DNA of 20,568 nt from an uncultured Paracoccaceae bacterium (lineage in GTDB: Bacteria; Pseudomonadota; Alphaproteobacteria; Rhodobacterales; Rhodobacteraceae): positions 1 through 20,568 of the forward strand of contig CALFSV010000306.1 in assembly GCA_937916485.1 (NCBI GenBank), read 5' to 3'. This document shows, piece by piece, positions 1 to 9,569 of the stretch. Under the pieces are notes generated by a model. The model searched no databases, had not been told where the DNA came from, and saw only the letters and a list, made by a program, of their open reading frames with translations. Made by a program: the position numbers and the translations under genes. Positions within the stretch are counted from its first letter, which is position 1. Each line of letters opens with the position of its first letter.

Positions 1-543
1 GAGATGATCCTGGGCACCCAGATGGAGCGCCACATCGGCAAGCGTCTGGGCATCCCCTGCGCTGTCATTTCGGCCCCCGTCCATGTTCAGGACTTTCCGG
101 CCCGCTACTCGCCCGTAATGGGCTTTGAAGGGGCGAATGTCCTTTTTGATACGCTCGTCCATCCTTTGGTCATGGGCCTGGAAGAACACCTTCTGACCAT
201 GTTCCGCGAAGATTTTGAATTCCACGACGAGGCCGGAGCCAGCCACCACGGTGGCCATGCGACCCGCCGGATCGCCGAACCTGATCAAGAGGTCGCTGCC
301 CGGCAGCCAGCGCAGGATAATGCGCCGCTCGATTTGAGTATTTCGGACGAAGCGAAGGAGGAGCCAGCCTCGGGGTCCGACGTTCTGGTCTGGTTGGCGG
401 ATGCCGAGCGCGAGTTGAAGAAAATACCGTTCTTTGTCCGTGGCAAGGCCCGTCGCAATACGGAAAGCTATGCCGCCGAGAAGGGCTTGCAGAAAATTTC
501 AATTGAGACCCTTTATGAGGCCAAGGCCCACTATGCGCGATGA
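1..543 (+). CDS. bchB: Light-independent protochlorophyllide reductase subunit B, 3' part
   Basis: BchB with BchN forms the catalytic NB component of the dark-operative protochlorophyllide reductase, which reduces ring D using electrons from BchL. Only the C-terminal 180 residues are visible; the reading frame is open from base 1, so the start lies upstream. The first 75 residues match the end of the nitrogenase-like domain ([20 protein letters not shown], then [13 protein letters not shown] and [12 protein letters not shown]). A variable acidic linker of about 45 residues follows. The last 55 residues ([19 protein letters not shown], then [10 protein letters not shown]) are the small C-terminal domain typical of BchB/ChlB. 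The stop codon lies inside the start of bchH (11-base overlap), so the two are probably translationally coupled. Gene order and motifs make the identification firm. Confidence 0.96.
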   Translation, partial: EMILGTQMERHIGKRLGIPCAVISAPVHVQDFPARYSPVMGFEGANVLFDTLVHPLVMGLEEHLLTMFREDFEFHDEAGASHHGGHATRRIAEPDQEVAARQPAQDNAPLDLSISDEAKEEPASGSDVLVWLADAERELKKIPFFVRGKARRNTESYAAEKGLQKISIETLYEAKAHYAR

Positions 544-3500
544 TTTCGTTCATATGACGGGTCCTGAACCCTATCGTTTCGTGATCATCACGCTGGACAG
601 CCATGCTGCCGGGCCAGCAATGCGGATGGCGCCGCGTCTGACCGCCGATTTCCCCGGTCTCGAGGTATCCATCTTTGCCGCCGGCGAGTGGGGCGAGAAC
701 CCAGTCGCCCTGGCCGAGGCCCAGGAAGCTGTGGCACAGGCCGACATCGTCGTGACCTGCCTTATCTTTCTGGAAGAGCATCTGAACGCGATTGTTCCTG
801 CCCTTACCGCCCGTCGCGATCACTGTGACGCAATGGTGGGACTGGTTGCCGATACCTCGGTGGTCAAGCTGACCCGCATGGGCGATCTGGACATGTCCAA
901 GCCCCAGTCGGGCGCGATGAAGATCCTCAAGTCGCTACGTGGATCCTCCAAGCCGTCTGCCTCGTCCGGATCCAAGCAGATGAAGACCCTGCGTCGCCTG
1001 CCCAAGATCCTTCGCCTGATCCCCGGCAAGGCACAGGATCTGCGCGCCTGGTTCCTGTCGATGCAGTATTGGCTGGGTGGCTCGGACGAAAATATCGAGC
1101 AGATGATCCGTTTCATCCTATCCCGCTATTCCAGCCGGACCGAATGGAAAGGCACGGCGTCGGCCGCTCCGATCGAATATCCCGAAGTGGGTGTCTATCA
1201 TCCTTCGCTACCGGGCCATCACATCGCGACAGATGACAGCCTGTTGCCCCGGCCCGTGAACCCGGTGGGCACAGTTGGCCTTCTGATGCTTCGTTCCTAC
1301 ATCCTGTCAGGTGACACGGCCCATTATGACGCTGTCATCCGGTCCTTCGAAGAGGCTGGTCTGCGTGTCATTCCCGCCTTTGCAGGTGGTCTGAACGGTC
1401 AACCGGCGATCGAGTCACATTTCGAGGGCAAGATCGACGCCATGGTTTCGCTGACCGGCTTTTCGCTGATTGGCGGCCCCGCCTACAACGACAGCGAGGC
1501 TGCTGTGGCGCTGCTTAAGCGTCTGGACGTTCCCTATATTGCCGCCCAGCCGCTGGAGTTCCAGACACTGGGCCAGTGGGCCGAGAGCCCCCAGGGCCTT
1601 GGTCCGATCGAGACGACGATGCTTGTCGCCCTGCCCGAGATCGATGGCGCCACGAACCCAACGGTCTTTGCCGGTCGCCACGGGGCTGAGGGCTGCCACG
1701 GGTGTTCGCAGGGCTGTTCGGGTCAGTCCGATTGCAAGGCCATGGCCCCCTGTCATGAGCGGATCGCCAGTCTGACCGAAAAGACGGTCCGCATGACCCG
1801 CCTGTATCGCAAGCGGAATGCCGACAAGAAGGTCGGCATCGTCCTGTTTGGATTTCCGCCGAACGCAGGTGCCGTTGGCACGGCCGCATACCTGAGCGTG
1901 TTTGAGAGCCTTTTCAACACGTTGACCCGGATGAAGTCTGATGGATATCAGGTTGAAGTTCCCGATAACGTTGATGAGTTGCGCAAGGCAATCCTCGAAG
2001 GCAATGCCCGCCAGTATGGTCAGGAGGCCAATGTTGCCGCCGTCGTCGATGCCGAGACCATCGTTCGCAATACACCGCCGCTAAAGGCCATCGAGGCGGT
2101 CTGGGGCCCGGCCCCGGGCAAGATCCAGTCTGATGGCCGGGGCGTATTTGTCCTGGGCCATCACTTTGGCAATGTCTTTGTCGGGGTCCAACCGACCTTT
2201 GGCTACGAAGGCGACCCGATGCGCCTGCTGTTCGAGCGCGGTTTTGCCCCAACCCACGCCTTTACCCAGTTCTATCTGTGGCTTCGCAACACCTTTGAGG
2301 CCGATGTCATCCTGCACTTTGGCATGCATGGGGCCCTTGAATTCATGCCGGGCAAGCAAAACGGACTTGGTGCCCGCGACTGGCCCGATCGCCTGATCGG
2401 CGAGATGCCCAATGTCTACCTTTACGCCGCCAACAACCCGTCCGAGGCGAGCCTTGCCAAGCGTCGTTCTGGCGCTGTGACGGTGACCCACCTGACGCCG
2501 CCGCTGGCCTCGGCCGGACTTTACAAGGGTCTGAGCGAGTTGAAGGACAGCCTGTCCCGCTGGCGGCGGATGGAGCCTGCCGACAGGGCCCGCATCGAGT
2601 TGGAGCAATTGATCCGCGATCAGGCCCAGGCGGTTGATCTGAATGCCGCCGACCTCGAAAAGCTTTGGCTCAAGGTACAAGAGACCGAAGGGGCGCTGAT
2701 CCCCGAGGGCCTGCACATCGTTGGCCGTCCGATGTCCGAAGCGGCCCGCGCCGACATGCTGGCCCTGATGCCGGAGGATGACCCGGCCAAGCTGAAGTCT
2801 GCTGCCGCCCTGCTGGCCGAAGATCACGAACTGCCCGCCCTGATGCGTGCCTTGTCCGCCCGCTACATCGCCCCGGTGCCGGGTGGTGATCTGATCCGGT
2901 CGCCGCAGATCCTGCCGACCGGGCGCAACATCCACGCCTTTGACCCGTTCCGTATGCCAACGGCCTTTGCCCTGGCCGATGGTGCCCGTCAGGCCAAGCT
3001 TTTGATCGAGACCCATGCCAGCCTGCCCCGCAGCGTGGCGTTGGTTCTTTGGGGGTCCGACAATATCAAGTCAGATGGCGCCCCCATTGCACAGGCCCTT
3101 GCCCTGATGGGGGCCGTCCCTCGATTTGATGCCCATGGTCGCCTGTCCGGTGCTGACCTGATCCCCCTGTCCAAGTTGGGTCGTCCCCGGGTCGATGTTG
3201 TGATGACCCTGTCAGGCATCTTCCGCGATCTTCTGCCCTTGCAGACCCGGATGCTGGCAGAGGCTGCCCTGAAATGCGCCGTGGCGGATGAGCCGCTCGA
3301 CCAGAACTTTGTTCGGGCCCATGCCTTGGCCTATGCCGCCGAATCCGGTTGCGACATGGAAACGGCGGCCCTGCGCGTCTTTTCCAATGCCGAAGGTGCC
3401 TATGGATCCAACGTCAACAGCCTGGTCGACAGCTCGGCTTTTGGCGATGAGGACGAGTTGGCCGATGCCTACCAGGCCCGCAAGAGCTTTGCCTACGGTG

Positions 3501-4096
3501 TCAACGGCAAGGCGGCGGCGAATCCGGAGCTTCTCAGGCAGACGCTCAAGGATGTGGACCTGGCCTATCAGAACCTGGAATCGGTCGAGTTGGGTGTGAC
3601 CACGGTCGACCACTACTTTGATACGCTGGGCGGGATTGCCCGGGCGGTGAAGCGCGCCAAGGGCGGCGTTTCGGCCCCGGTCTATATCGGGGACCAGACC
3701 CGCGGCACCGACAAGGTGCGCACCCTGCAAGAGCAGGTGGCCCTTGAGACCCGGTCGCGCAGTCTGAACCCGAAGTTTTACGAGGGCCTGCTGAAGCACG
3801 GTCATGAAGGTGTGCGTCAGATCGAGGCCCAGATCACAAACACGATGGGCTGGTCCGCCACCACTGGCGAGGTTGAGCCCTGGGTGTATCAGCGCCTGTC
3901 CGAGACCTTTGTCCTCGACGAGACAATGCGCGAGCGCCTGGCGGCCCTGAACCCGCAGGCGTCCATGCGTATGGCCAATCGCCTCCTGGAAGCATCGGAC
4001 CGGGCCTACTGGACCCCCGATGCAGAGACATTGGCGGCGCTGCAGAACGCGGCGGATGCCATTGAGGACCGGATGGAAGGAATTGCTGCGGAATGA
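533..4096 (+). CDS. bchH: Magnesium chelatase porphyrin-binding subunit BchH
   Basis: BchH is the large subunit of Mg-chelatase. It binds protoporphyrin IX and, with the AAA+ subunits BchI and BchD (not in this window), inserts Mg2+, the committed step toward bacteriochlorophyll. The product from this ATG is 1187 residues, the usual length. The frame stays open further upstream, but starting there would bury bchB; the ATG at 533 gives [20 protein letters not shown], a normal BchH N-terminus, and overlaps the bchB stop by 11 bases. Conserved CobN/BchH segments include [35 protein letters not shown] and [13 protein letters not shown] cysteine-rich stretch (C388, C391, C395, C401, C407) precedes MAPCHER and resembles the one in other proteobacterial BchH proteins as I remember them. 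The next gene, bchL, follows after a 109-base spacer. Confidence 0.97.
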   Translation: MRDDFVHMTGPEPYRFVIITLDSHAAGPAMRMAPRLTADFPGLEVSIFAAGEWGENPVALAEAQEAVAQADIVVTCLIFLEEHLNAIVPALTARRDHCDAMVGLVADTSVVKLTRMGDLDMSKPQSGAMKILKSLRGSSKPSASSGSKQMKTLRRLPKILRLIPGKAQDLRAWFLSMQYWLGGSDENIEQMIRFILSRYSSRTEWKGTASAAPIEYPEVGVYHPSLPGHHIATDDSLLPRPVNPVGTVGLLMLRSYILSGDTAHYDAVIRSFEEAGLRVIPAFAGGLNGQPAIESHFEGKIDAMVSLTGFSLIGGPAYNDSEAAVALLKRLDVPYIAAQPLEFQTLGQWAESPQGLGPIETTMLVALPEIDGATNPTVFAGRHGAEGCHGCSQGCSGQSDCKAMAPCHERIASLTEKTVRMTRLYRKRNADKKVGIVLFGFPPNAGAVGTAAYLSVFESLFNTLTRMKSDGYQVEVPDNVDELRKAILEGNARQYGQEANVAAVVDAETIVRNTPPLKAIEAVWGPAPGKIQSDGRGVFVLGHHFGNVFVGVQPTFGYEGDPMRLLFERGFAPTHAFTQFYLWLRNTFEADVILHFGMHGALEFMPGKQNGLGARDWPDRLIGEMPNVYLYAANNPSEASLAKRRSGAVTVTHLTPPLASAGLYKGLSELKDSLSRWRRMEPADRARIELEQLIRDQAQAVDLNAADLEKLWLKVQETEGALIPEGLHIVGRPMSEAARADMLALMPEDDPAKLKSAAALLAEDHELPALMRALSARYIAPVPGGDLIRSPQILPTGRNIHAFDPFRMPTAFALADGARQAKLLIETHASLPRSVALVLWGSDNIKSDGAPIAQALALMGAVPRFDAHGRLSGADLIPLSKLGRPRVDVVMTLSGIFRDLLPLQTRMLAEAALKCAVADEPLDQNFVRAHALAYAAESGCDMETAALRVFSNAEGAYGSNVNSLVDSSAFGDEDELADAYQARKSFAYGVNGKAAANPELLRQTLKDVDLAYQNLESVELGVTTVDHYFDTLGGIARAVKRAKGGVSAPVYIGDQTRGTDKVRTLQEQVALETRSRSLNPKFYEGLLKHGHEGVRQIEAQITNTMGWSATTGEVEPWVYQRLSETFVLDETMRERLAALNPQASMRMANRLLEASDRAYWTPDAETLAALQNAADAIEDRMEGIAAE

Positions 4097-4126
4097 CCAA
4101 GGCCTGCGACAACTTTCACCTGTGGA

Positions 4127-4177
4127 CTGGGGCTCTGCCCCAGACCCCGGGATATTTGAAATCCAAAGAAGCAGGTG
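4127..4177. repeat. Stem-loop repeat, copy 1 (bchH-bchL spacer)
   Basis: A perfect 7-bp stem (CTGGGGC/GCCCCAG, 3-base loop TCT, 4127-4143) is followed by CCCCGGGATATTT and ATCCAAAGAAG. The same arrangement recurs before puhE (10722-10777). I recall similar sequences being common between genes in Rhodobacterales genomes, but this was not checked. It lies inside an operon and lacks a clean U-tract directly after the stem, so it is more likely a transcript-stability or partial-attenuation element than a full terminator. Confidence 0.6.
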
Positions 4178-4193
4178 AAGTTCCTGCAATTGA

Positions 4194-5102
<909 letters not shown>

Positions 5103-5105
5103 TCC

Positions 5106-5798
5106 ATGTCCGCCTATGACACCACACTCAGCCGGGTCGAGCACTATTTCGACCGCACGGCGACCACTGTCTGGGAGCGTCTGACCTCGGACGCGCCTGT
5201 TTCAGGGGTCCGTGCCACTGTTCGCGCGGGCCGTGACCGGATGCGCAACGTGATGTTGTCACAGCTGCCTGCCGATCTGACCGGACTGCGTATCCTGGAT
5301 GCTGGTTGCGGCACCGGGGCTATGGCGGTTGAGCTTGCTGCCCGTGGTGCCGATGTACTGGCTGTCGATATCTCGCCAGCACTGGTGGAGATCGCCCGGA
5401 AGCGGATGCCAGAGGGTCTGCCAGGCACCATCGATTGGCGTTCGGGCGACATGACCGATCCTGCGCTGGGGTCTTTCGACCATGCCTTGGCGATGGATTC
5501 GATGATCTACTACACCGCAAAGGATCTGGCCCAGATCATGAGCCGGATGGCGCCGCGTCTGTCGGGCAAGTTTGTCTTTACCCTGGCCCCGCGCACCCCC
5601 CTGCTGATGGGGATGTTCCGGGTGGGCAAGCTGTTTCCCCGTAAAGACCGCTCACCCACCATGATCCCGCACAACCCACGCGATGTGGATCGCGCGTTTC
5701 GCGCGGCCGGTCTGGACGGAAACCTGACTCAAATCGAGCGGGTGACTTCGGGGTTCTACATCTCGAATGCACTCGTTCTTGAGGGAGATTTGTCGTGA
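5106..5798 (+). CDS. bchM: Magnesium protoporphyrin IX methyltransferase
   Basis: BchM transfers a methyl group from S-adenosylmethionine to the C13 propionate of Mg-protoporphyrin IX, giving the monomethyl ester that AcsF then cyclises. The 230-residue product is a class I methyltransferase with motif I ILDAGCGTG at residues 63-71 and the acidic ribose-binding end of strand 2 at VLAVDIS (84-90). The N-terminal VEHYFDRTATTVWERL and the RSPTMIPHNP region are typical of the BchM/ChlM family. It follows bchL by three bases and its stop overlaps the GTG start of lhaA, so it lies in a tight translational chain. Length and order match other purple bacterial clusters. Confidence 0.96.
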   Translation: MSAYDTTLSRVEHYFDRTATTVWERLTSDAPVSGVRATVRAGRDRMRNVMLSQLPADLTGLRILDAGCGTGAMAVELAARGADVLAVDISPALVEIARKRMPEGLPGTIDWRSGDMTDPALGSFDHALAMDSMIYYTAKDLAQIMSRMAPRLSGKFVFTLAPRTPLLMGMFRVGKLFPRKDRSPTMIPHNPRDVDRAFRAAGLDGNLTQIERVTSGFYISNALVLEGDLS

Positions 5799-7225
5799 TC
5801 GTCGGCAAGGACTTTATCAAGAACCTGACCGCCAAGGCATTGCCCTTTGCGGACGCCGCCAGCGAAGGTTTGCCGCTGAGGCAGCTTTTGCGGTTGGCCC
5901 TGTTCCAGATCAGCGTCGGCATGGCAGGTGTCATGCTGCTTGGCACGTTGAACCGGGTCATGATCGTTGAGTTGTCGGTTTCGGCCAGCATCGTGGCGGG
6001 GATGATCGCAATTCCGGTTCTAATCGCACCGTTTCGGGCGATCCTTGGGTTCCAGTCGGATAATTACAGATCAGCCATCGGATGGAAGCGGGTGCCCTAT
6101 CTGTGGTTCGGCACCATGTGGCAGTTTGGCGGTCTGGCCATCATGCCGATGGCCCTTTTGGTTCTTGCGGGCGACAGCGCCATCGAGGCCAGCGAATTCG
6201 GCCAGCTGGCCGCGGCTGTTGCATTCCTTCTGACTGGTCTGGGCATGCATATGACCCAGACGGCCGGTCTTGCTCTGGCCGCTGACAGGGCGTCGGAAGA
6301 GACGCGGACCAAGGTCGTGTCCCTGCTTTACGTCATGTATCTGCTGGGGATCGCCTTTTCGGCCCTGATCATCGGGACGCTGCTGTCCAACTACTCGGCG
6401 CTGCGCCTTGTGCAAGTGGTGCAGGGTGCAGCTGTTGTGACCCTATTGCTGAACGTGATTGCCCTGTGGAAGCAGGAAAAGGTTTCGCCAATGACCAAGG
6501 CAGAGCGGTCCGCCCCGCGGCCGATCTTTTTTACCGCCTGGGCTGACTTCTCGCGCGAGAATGACGTCGTGCGCCTGGTCATCGTGGTGTTTCTTGGAAC
6601 TCTGGCCTTCAACATGCAGGACGTTCTGCTGGAGCCTTATGGTGGCGAGATCCTTGGTCTTTCCGTTTCCGCCACGACGCTATTGACCGCGATGTGGGCA
6701 AGTGGCGCGCTTGTCGGTCTTGGCTTTGCAGCGCGCTGGCTGTCGCAGGGATATGACCCTTACCGGCTATGCGGGCGCGGCCTTCTGTTCGGTATCATCG
6801 CGTTTACCGCCGTTATCTTTTCCGCCCCCCTTGGGTCGCCAGTCATGTTCTTTGCCGGGGCTGGCCTCATCGGTCTGGGGAGCGGACTTTTTGCCGTTTG
6901 TACCTTGACCGCCGCAATGACCGTTCCGGTCACCGGCGCGGCGGGTCGCGGCCTTGCTCTTGGCGTCTGGGGGGCTGCACAGGCCACCGGCGCGGGCATT
7001 TCGATCTTCATCGGGGGCACCGTTCGTGACCTCGTAAACCATGTCGCCGGGAACGGCATGCTCGGAGAGGCGCTCGCCACGCCTGCCACTGGTTACTCGG
7101 TCGTCTATACGGCCGAGATTGGCCTTCTCTTCATCACCCTTATCGCCCTTGGACCGCTTGTGCGGACCCAGGCCATTACGTCGGGGACCCCGGTCAAGCT
7201 ACAGCTTGCCGAGTTCCCGACCTGA
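5795..7225 (+). CDS. lhaA: PucC/LhaA-family membrane protein, light-harvesting 1 assembly
   Basis: This 476-residue integral membrane protein belongs to the PucC/LhaA branch of the major facilitator superfamily. LhaA promotes assembly of the LH1 antenna, probably by delivering or organising bacteriochlorophyll near the translocon. About twelve hydrophobic segments are visible. Family-like motifs include [20 protein letters not shown] in the first cytoplasmic loop and [18 protein letters not shown] around residues 148-165. The start is GTG, supported by GAGGGAG seven bases upstream; the GTGA overlap with the bchM stop implies coupled translation. The position between bchM and puhA separates LhaA from PucC, which normally accompanies puc genes. 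The puhA promoter in relatives lies within or near the end of this gene; I could not place it here. Confidence 0.94.
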   Translation: MIVGKDFIKNLTAKALPFADAASEGLPLRQLLRLALFQISVGMAGVMLLGTLNRVMIVELSVSASIVAGMIAIPVLIAPFRAILGFQSDNYRSAIGWKRVPYLWFGTMWQFGGLAIMPMALLVLAGDSAIEASEFGQLAAAVAFLLTGLGMHMTQTAGLALAADRASEETRTKVVSLLYVMYLLGIAFSALIIGTLLSNYSALRLVQVVQGAAVVTLLLNVIALWKQEKVSPMTKAERSAPRPIFFTAWADFSRENDVVRLVIVVFLGTLAFNMQDVLLEPYGGEILGLSVSATTLLTAMWASGALVGLGFAARWLSQGYDPYRLCGRGLLFGIIAFTAVIFSAPLGSPVMFFAGAGLIGLGSGLFAVCTLTAAMTVPVTGAAGRGLALGVWGAAQATGAGISIFIGGTVRDLVNHVAGNGMLGEALATPATGYSVVYTAEIGLLFITLIALGPLVRTQAITSGTPVKLQLAEFPT

Positions 7226-7244
7226 CCAACGGAGGATCACAACA

Positions 7245-8018
7245 ATGGTCGGCACCACATTCTTTGGCAATTTTGACCTGGCGAGCGCAGCAATCTGGAT
7301 GTTCTGGATATTTTTCGCTGGCCTCGTCTACTACCTGCAAACCGAAAACATGCGCGAGGGTTATCCGCTTGTCGATGATGACGGCGCCCCGGCTCCGAAC
7401 CAGGGGCCGTTTCCTGTCCCTTCGGACAAGACGTTCAGCCTGCCCCACGGTCGCGGCGACCTGACGGTTCCTTCTGGCCAGCGCGGCGATCGCGCCGATC
7501 TTGCACTTTCCCGGACGTCGAAGGCGGCAGGTTCGCCCTATGTCCCCACTGGCGACCCGATGGTGGATGGTGTGGGTCCTGCATCATGGGCGCCGCGCCG
7601 CGATGTGCCCGAGCTTGATGGCCACGGCCATGTCAAGATCCGGCCAATGGCCAGCTTGGCGGATTTCAAGGTGTCTGCCGGTCGTGACCCGCGCGGAAAG
7701 GCCGTCGTCGGTGGCGATGGTGAGGTTGTCGGACGCGTCATCGACCTTTGGGTCGACGTTCCCGAAAGCATGGTGCGTTTCCTGCAGGTAGACCTCAACC
7801 CCGAAGGCAGCGGGCAGACCCGCCTGATGCCGATGAACATGTGCCGCATCAAATCTGACCGCGTCACCGTTCGTTCGCTGTTTGCCCACAACTTCCCGGG
7901 CATTCCTGTGACCAAGGCAGCGGACGAAGTCACTCTGCTGGAAGAAGAAAAGATCATGGCCTGGTTTGCTGGCGGTACGCTTTACGCCTCGCCGGAACGG
8001 CTTGGTCCGCAACTCTGA
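7245..8018 (+). CDS. puhA: Photosynthetic reaction centre H subunit
   Basis: PuhA (H subunit) caps the cytoplasmic side of the reaction centre, stabilises L and M, and helps conduct protons to the secondary quinone QB. From the ATG at 7245, chosen because GGAGG sits nine bases upstream, the product is 257 residues, near the usual 250-260. The N-terminus ([20 protein letters not shown]) and one transmembrane helix at about residues 12-31 are followed by [14 protein letters not shown], a hallmark of the family. In the cytoplasmic PRC-barrel domain, DLWVD..E gives D171 and E174, which align with the Rhodobacter sphaeroides D170/E173 proton-path residues. The frame is open further upstream into lhaA but that extension has no family resemblance. 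Confidence 0.97.
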   Translation: MVGTTFFGNFDLASAAIWMFWIFFAGLVYYLQTENMREGYPLVDDDGAPAPNQGPFPVPSDKTFSLPHGRGDLTVPSGQRGDRADLALSRTSKAAGSPYVPTGDPMVDGVGPASWAPRRDVPELDGHGHVKIRPMASLADFKVSAGRDPRGKAVVGGDGEVVGRVIDLWVDVPESMVRFLQVDLNPEGSGQTRLMPMNMCRIKSDRVTVRSLFAHNFPGIPVTKAADEVTLLEEEKIMAWFAGGTLYASPERLGPQL

Positions 8019-8027
8019 TATCGACTG

Positions 8028-8085
8028 GCGTCTCCGGTCTAGCCAGCCGGGGACGCTCTCGACGCTGCAAACGGAAAAAGGGAAC
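8028..8085 (+). promoter_or_regulatory. Intercistronic hairpin plus RBS module, copy 1 (puhA-puhB)
   Basis: In the 73-base puhA-puhB spacer, GCGTCTCCGGT (8028-8038) can pair with GCCGGGGACGC (8046-8056), about 11 pairs including two G-U, with a seven-base loop CTAGCCA. After 26 bases comes AAAAGGGAAC (8076-8085), ending six bases before the puhB ATG. There is no U-tract, so it is not an intrinsic terminator. The core CCGGnCTAGCCAnCCG and the AAAAGGGAAC-N6-ATG arrangement recur before the gene at 9273. A role in protecting the puhA message or tuning puhB expression is inferred. Confidence 0.6.
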
Positions 8086-8091
8086 AACAAG

Positions 8092-8736
8092 ATGAGCGAC
8101 GACGATTTCAACTTTGAGCCAATTCGCGGTTTGCCTGAGCGTCTGCCGGAAGGCGAACACATCCTTTGGCAAGGAAGCCCGGCCCCCGCTCGTTTGGCGC
8201 GTGAAGCGCTGGGTTTGCGCTGGATCGCTGGCTATGCCGCCCTGATGGCGGTGTGGCGGGTTGGGGTTTCCTCGGCCGACTATCCAATCGGCGTTGCCCT
8301 TAGCCATGCAATTCCATTCGTCGTCATTGGGGCCGTGGCCTGTGCCATCATCTACGGCGTCGCCTACGTGCAGGCCCGCTCGACCGTATATACTCTGACG
8401 AACAAGAGGGTTGCGATGCGGATCGGGGCTGCCCTGACCATGACCCTGAACCTGCCTTACACATGGATCGGGACCGCTGATCTGACCAAGCGGCGCGACG
8501 GCACGGGCACTATTGCCTTTGAACTGATCGGCGACACCCGCCTGTCCTACCTGATGACCTGGCCGCATGTCCGCCCCTGGCGGATGGCCAAGACCCAGCC
8601 CGCACTGCGGTGTATTCCCCATGTCGCCAAAGTCGCTGCGATTTTCGCGGAGGCGGCCGAAACCCGTGTCGCCGAACCAAAGGTCGAGCGTGTTCATGGC
8701 AATGCTGATGGCAGCACCGCGGTCGCCGCCGAATAG
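8092..8736 (+). CDS. puhB: Photosynthetic complex assembly protein PuhB
   Basis: PuhB is a membrane protein needed for efficient reaction centre assembly; in Rhodobacter capsulatus (orf214) its loss lowers reaction centre levels. This product has 214 residues from the ATG at 8092, the same size. It begins with MSDDDFNFEPIRGLPERLPE and ILWQGSPAP, followed by two clear hydrophobic segments at about residues 43-60 and 72-94. The segment VYTLTNKRVAMRIG (99-112) is characteristic of the bacterial PH-like domain in this family, and a further hydrophobic stretch around 110-125 may form a third segment. The start is chosen over the open frame upstream because of AAAAAGGGA and because the earlier codons overlap puhA. 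Position after puhA is diagnostic. Confidence 0.93.
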   Translation: MSDDDFNFEPIRGLPERLPEGEHILWQGSPAPARLAREALGLRWIAGYAALMAVWRVGVSSADYPIGVALSHAIPFVVIGAVACAIIYGVAYVQARSTVYTLTNKRVAMRIGAALTMTLNLPYTWIGTADLTKRRDGTGTIAFELIGDTRLSYLMTWPHVRPWRMAKTQPALRCIPHVAKVAAIFAEAAETRVAEPKVERVHGNADGSTAVAAE

Positions 8737-8747
8737 GAGTTTTCGCC

Positions 8748-9212
8748 ATGCCAACCTTTGATCAAGGCATCCCGATGAAGCATAAGCCGACCCAGATGGT
8801 GCCGCGCGGCCTGGTCTGGGGAATGTTCGCGCTGATGCTCGGATCGCTCGCTCTGGTCTCTTACGCAAAGATCACCGGTCAGGAAAAGATCGGGGTCTTG
8901 TACCAGGCCCCGATAGAGATGGAGCGGAGCATCGTCCTGTCCGGGGATCGCAACGGGGCCTACTCCGTTCTAGATCTTGATGGAACGGTCATCGCCGCAT
9001 CGTCAGACGATCTTGCCGGTTTCATCGGGATCGTCGGACTCGTTGTGAAGCGCGAGCGGTTCACGCAGGGCGTGCCGAATGATGCGCCCGTGCGGATTGC
9101 CCGCCGGGTCGACGGTCATATCGCCATCATCGATGATACAACCGACATGACTATAGACCTGGTCGGCTATGGCGCCGACAATGTGGCAGCCTTCGCCAAC
9201 TTGCTGAACTGA
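8748..9212 (+). CDS. puhC: Photosynthetic complex assembly protein PuhC
   Basis: PuhC is a small membrane-anchored protein required for normal assembly of the reaction centre-LH1 complex (orf162b in Rhodobacter capsulatus). The product is 154 residues. Basic residues (KHKPTQMVPR) precede one transmembrane segment at about 21-40, and the remaining 110 residues form a soluble, probably periplasmic domain. That domain includes RSIVLSGDRNGAYSVLDLDG and GFIGIVGLVVKRER. The ribosome-binding site AGGAG (8735-8739) overlaps the puhB stop codon, so translation is closely linked. Size, topology and position between puhB and the 98-residue gene all fit; the assignment rests mainly on context because the family is not strongly conserved. 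Confidence 0.9.
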   Translation: MPTFDQGIPMKHKPTQMVPRGLVWGMFALMLGSLALVSYAKITGQEKIGVLYQAPIEMERSIVLSGDRNGAYSVLDLDGTVIAASSDDLAGFIGIVGLVVKRERFTQGVPNDAPVRIARRVDGHIAIIDDTTDMTIDLVGYGADNVAAFANLLN

Positions 9213-9225
9213 ACGAAAACGAACT

Positions 9226-9266
9226 GCGCCGGACTAGCCATCCGTTCGCATCTGACAAAAGGGAAC
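9226..9266 (+). promoter_or_regulatory. Intercistronic hairpin plus RBS module, copy 2 (puhC-bciE)
   Basis: This is a second copy of the element seen before puhB. GCG (9226-9228) pairs with CGC (9247-9249), then CGGA (9230-9233) with TCCG (9241-9244) across a small internal loop, with the same apical loop CTAGCCA (9234-9240). AAAAGGGAAC (9257-9266) ends six bases before the ATG at 9273, exactly as in copy 1. The loop-closing pair is A-T here and T-G in copy 1, so both positions differ while pairing is kept. No U-tract follows. Function is unknown. Confidence 0.55.
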
Positions 9267-9272
9267 GAAAGA

Positions 9273-9569
9273 ATGGGATTGATCCTGAGAGAGAAAGAAA
9301 CAGCCCCCTGCACGGTGACGATCAGTCACCGATTTGAGGAGCTGTCCGCGCATGTCCGTTTTGACAACGGCGCTGTCATCCACCCTGGAGACACGGTCGA
9401 AGTCCAAGGGCCCGAGATCATGGCGCCCTATGGCGAGATCGTCGAGGAAAAGCGCCTGGCGACGATCACCCGTGCCAGCAAGCTTGAGCGTCTTTGGACC
9501 CGGTCAACCGGAGACTTTGAATTCATGGAGCTCTGCGAGTTTTCCTTTTCCAACGAGGTGATGTCATGA
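9273..9569 (+). CDS. bciE: Probable auxiliary subunit of the aerobic cyclase (BciE-like)
   Basis: This 98-residue soluble protein sits between puhC and acsF, and its stop overlaps the acsF start (ATGA), indicating coupled translation. In Rhodobacter sphaeroides a small conserved protein encoded next to acsF, BciE, is needed for activity of the alphaproteobacterial oxygen-dependent cyclase. Size, position and coupling here fit that role. The protein has no signal peptide or membrane segment and looks rich in beta strands (ISHRFEELSAHVRFDNGAVI, then PGDTVEVQGP), with an acidic C-terminus (GDFEFMELCEFSF). Two cysteines, C13 and C87, are present. The name rests on gene order and recollection of the family rather than a diagnostic motif; it could be a differently named puh-operon protein. 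A hairpin/RBS module precedes it. Confidence 0.75.
   Translation: MGLILREKETAPCTVTISHRFEELSAHVRFDNGAVIHPGDTVEVQGPEIMAPYGEIVEEKRLATITRASKLERLWTRSTGDFEFMELCEFSFSNEVMS

Noticed and set aside
2081..3016. Long - strand open frame inside bchH
   Set aside because: Opposes a conserved part of BchH, shows no family motif, and has a repetitive low-complexity composition typical of shadow frames.
8748..8775. TTGATCAA-like sequence at the start of puhC as an Fnr half-site pair
   Set aside because: It lacks the four-base spacer of an Fnr site and lies within the coding start.
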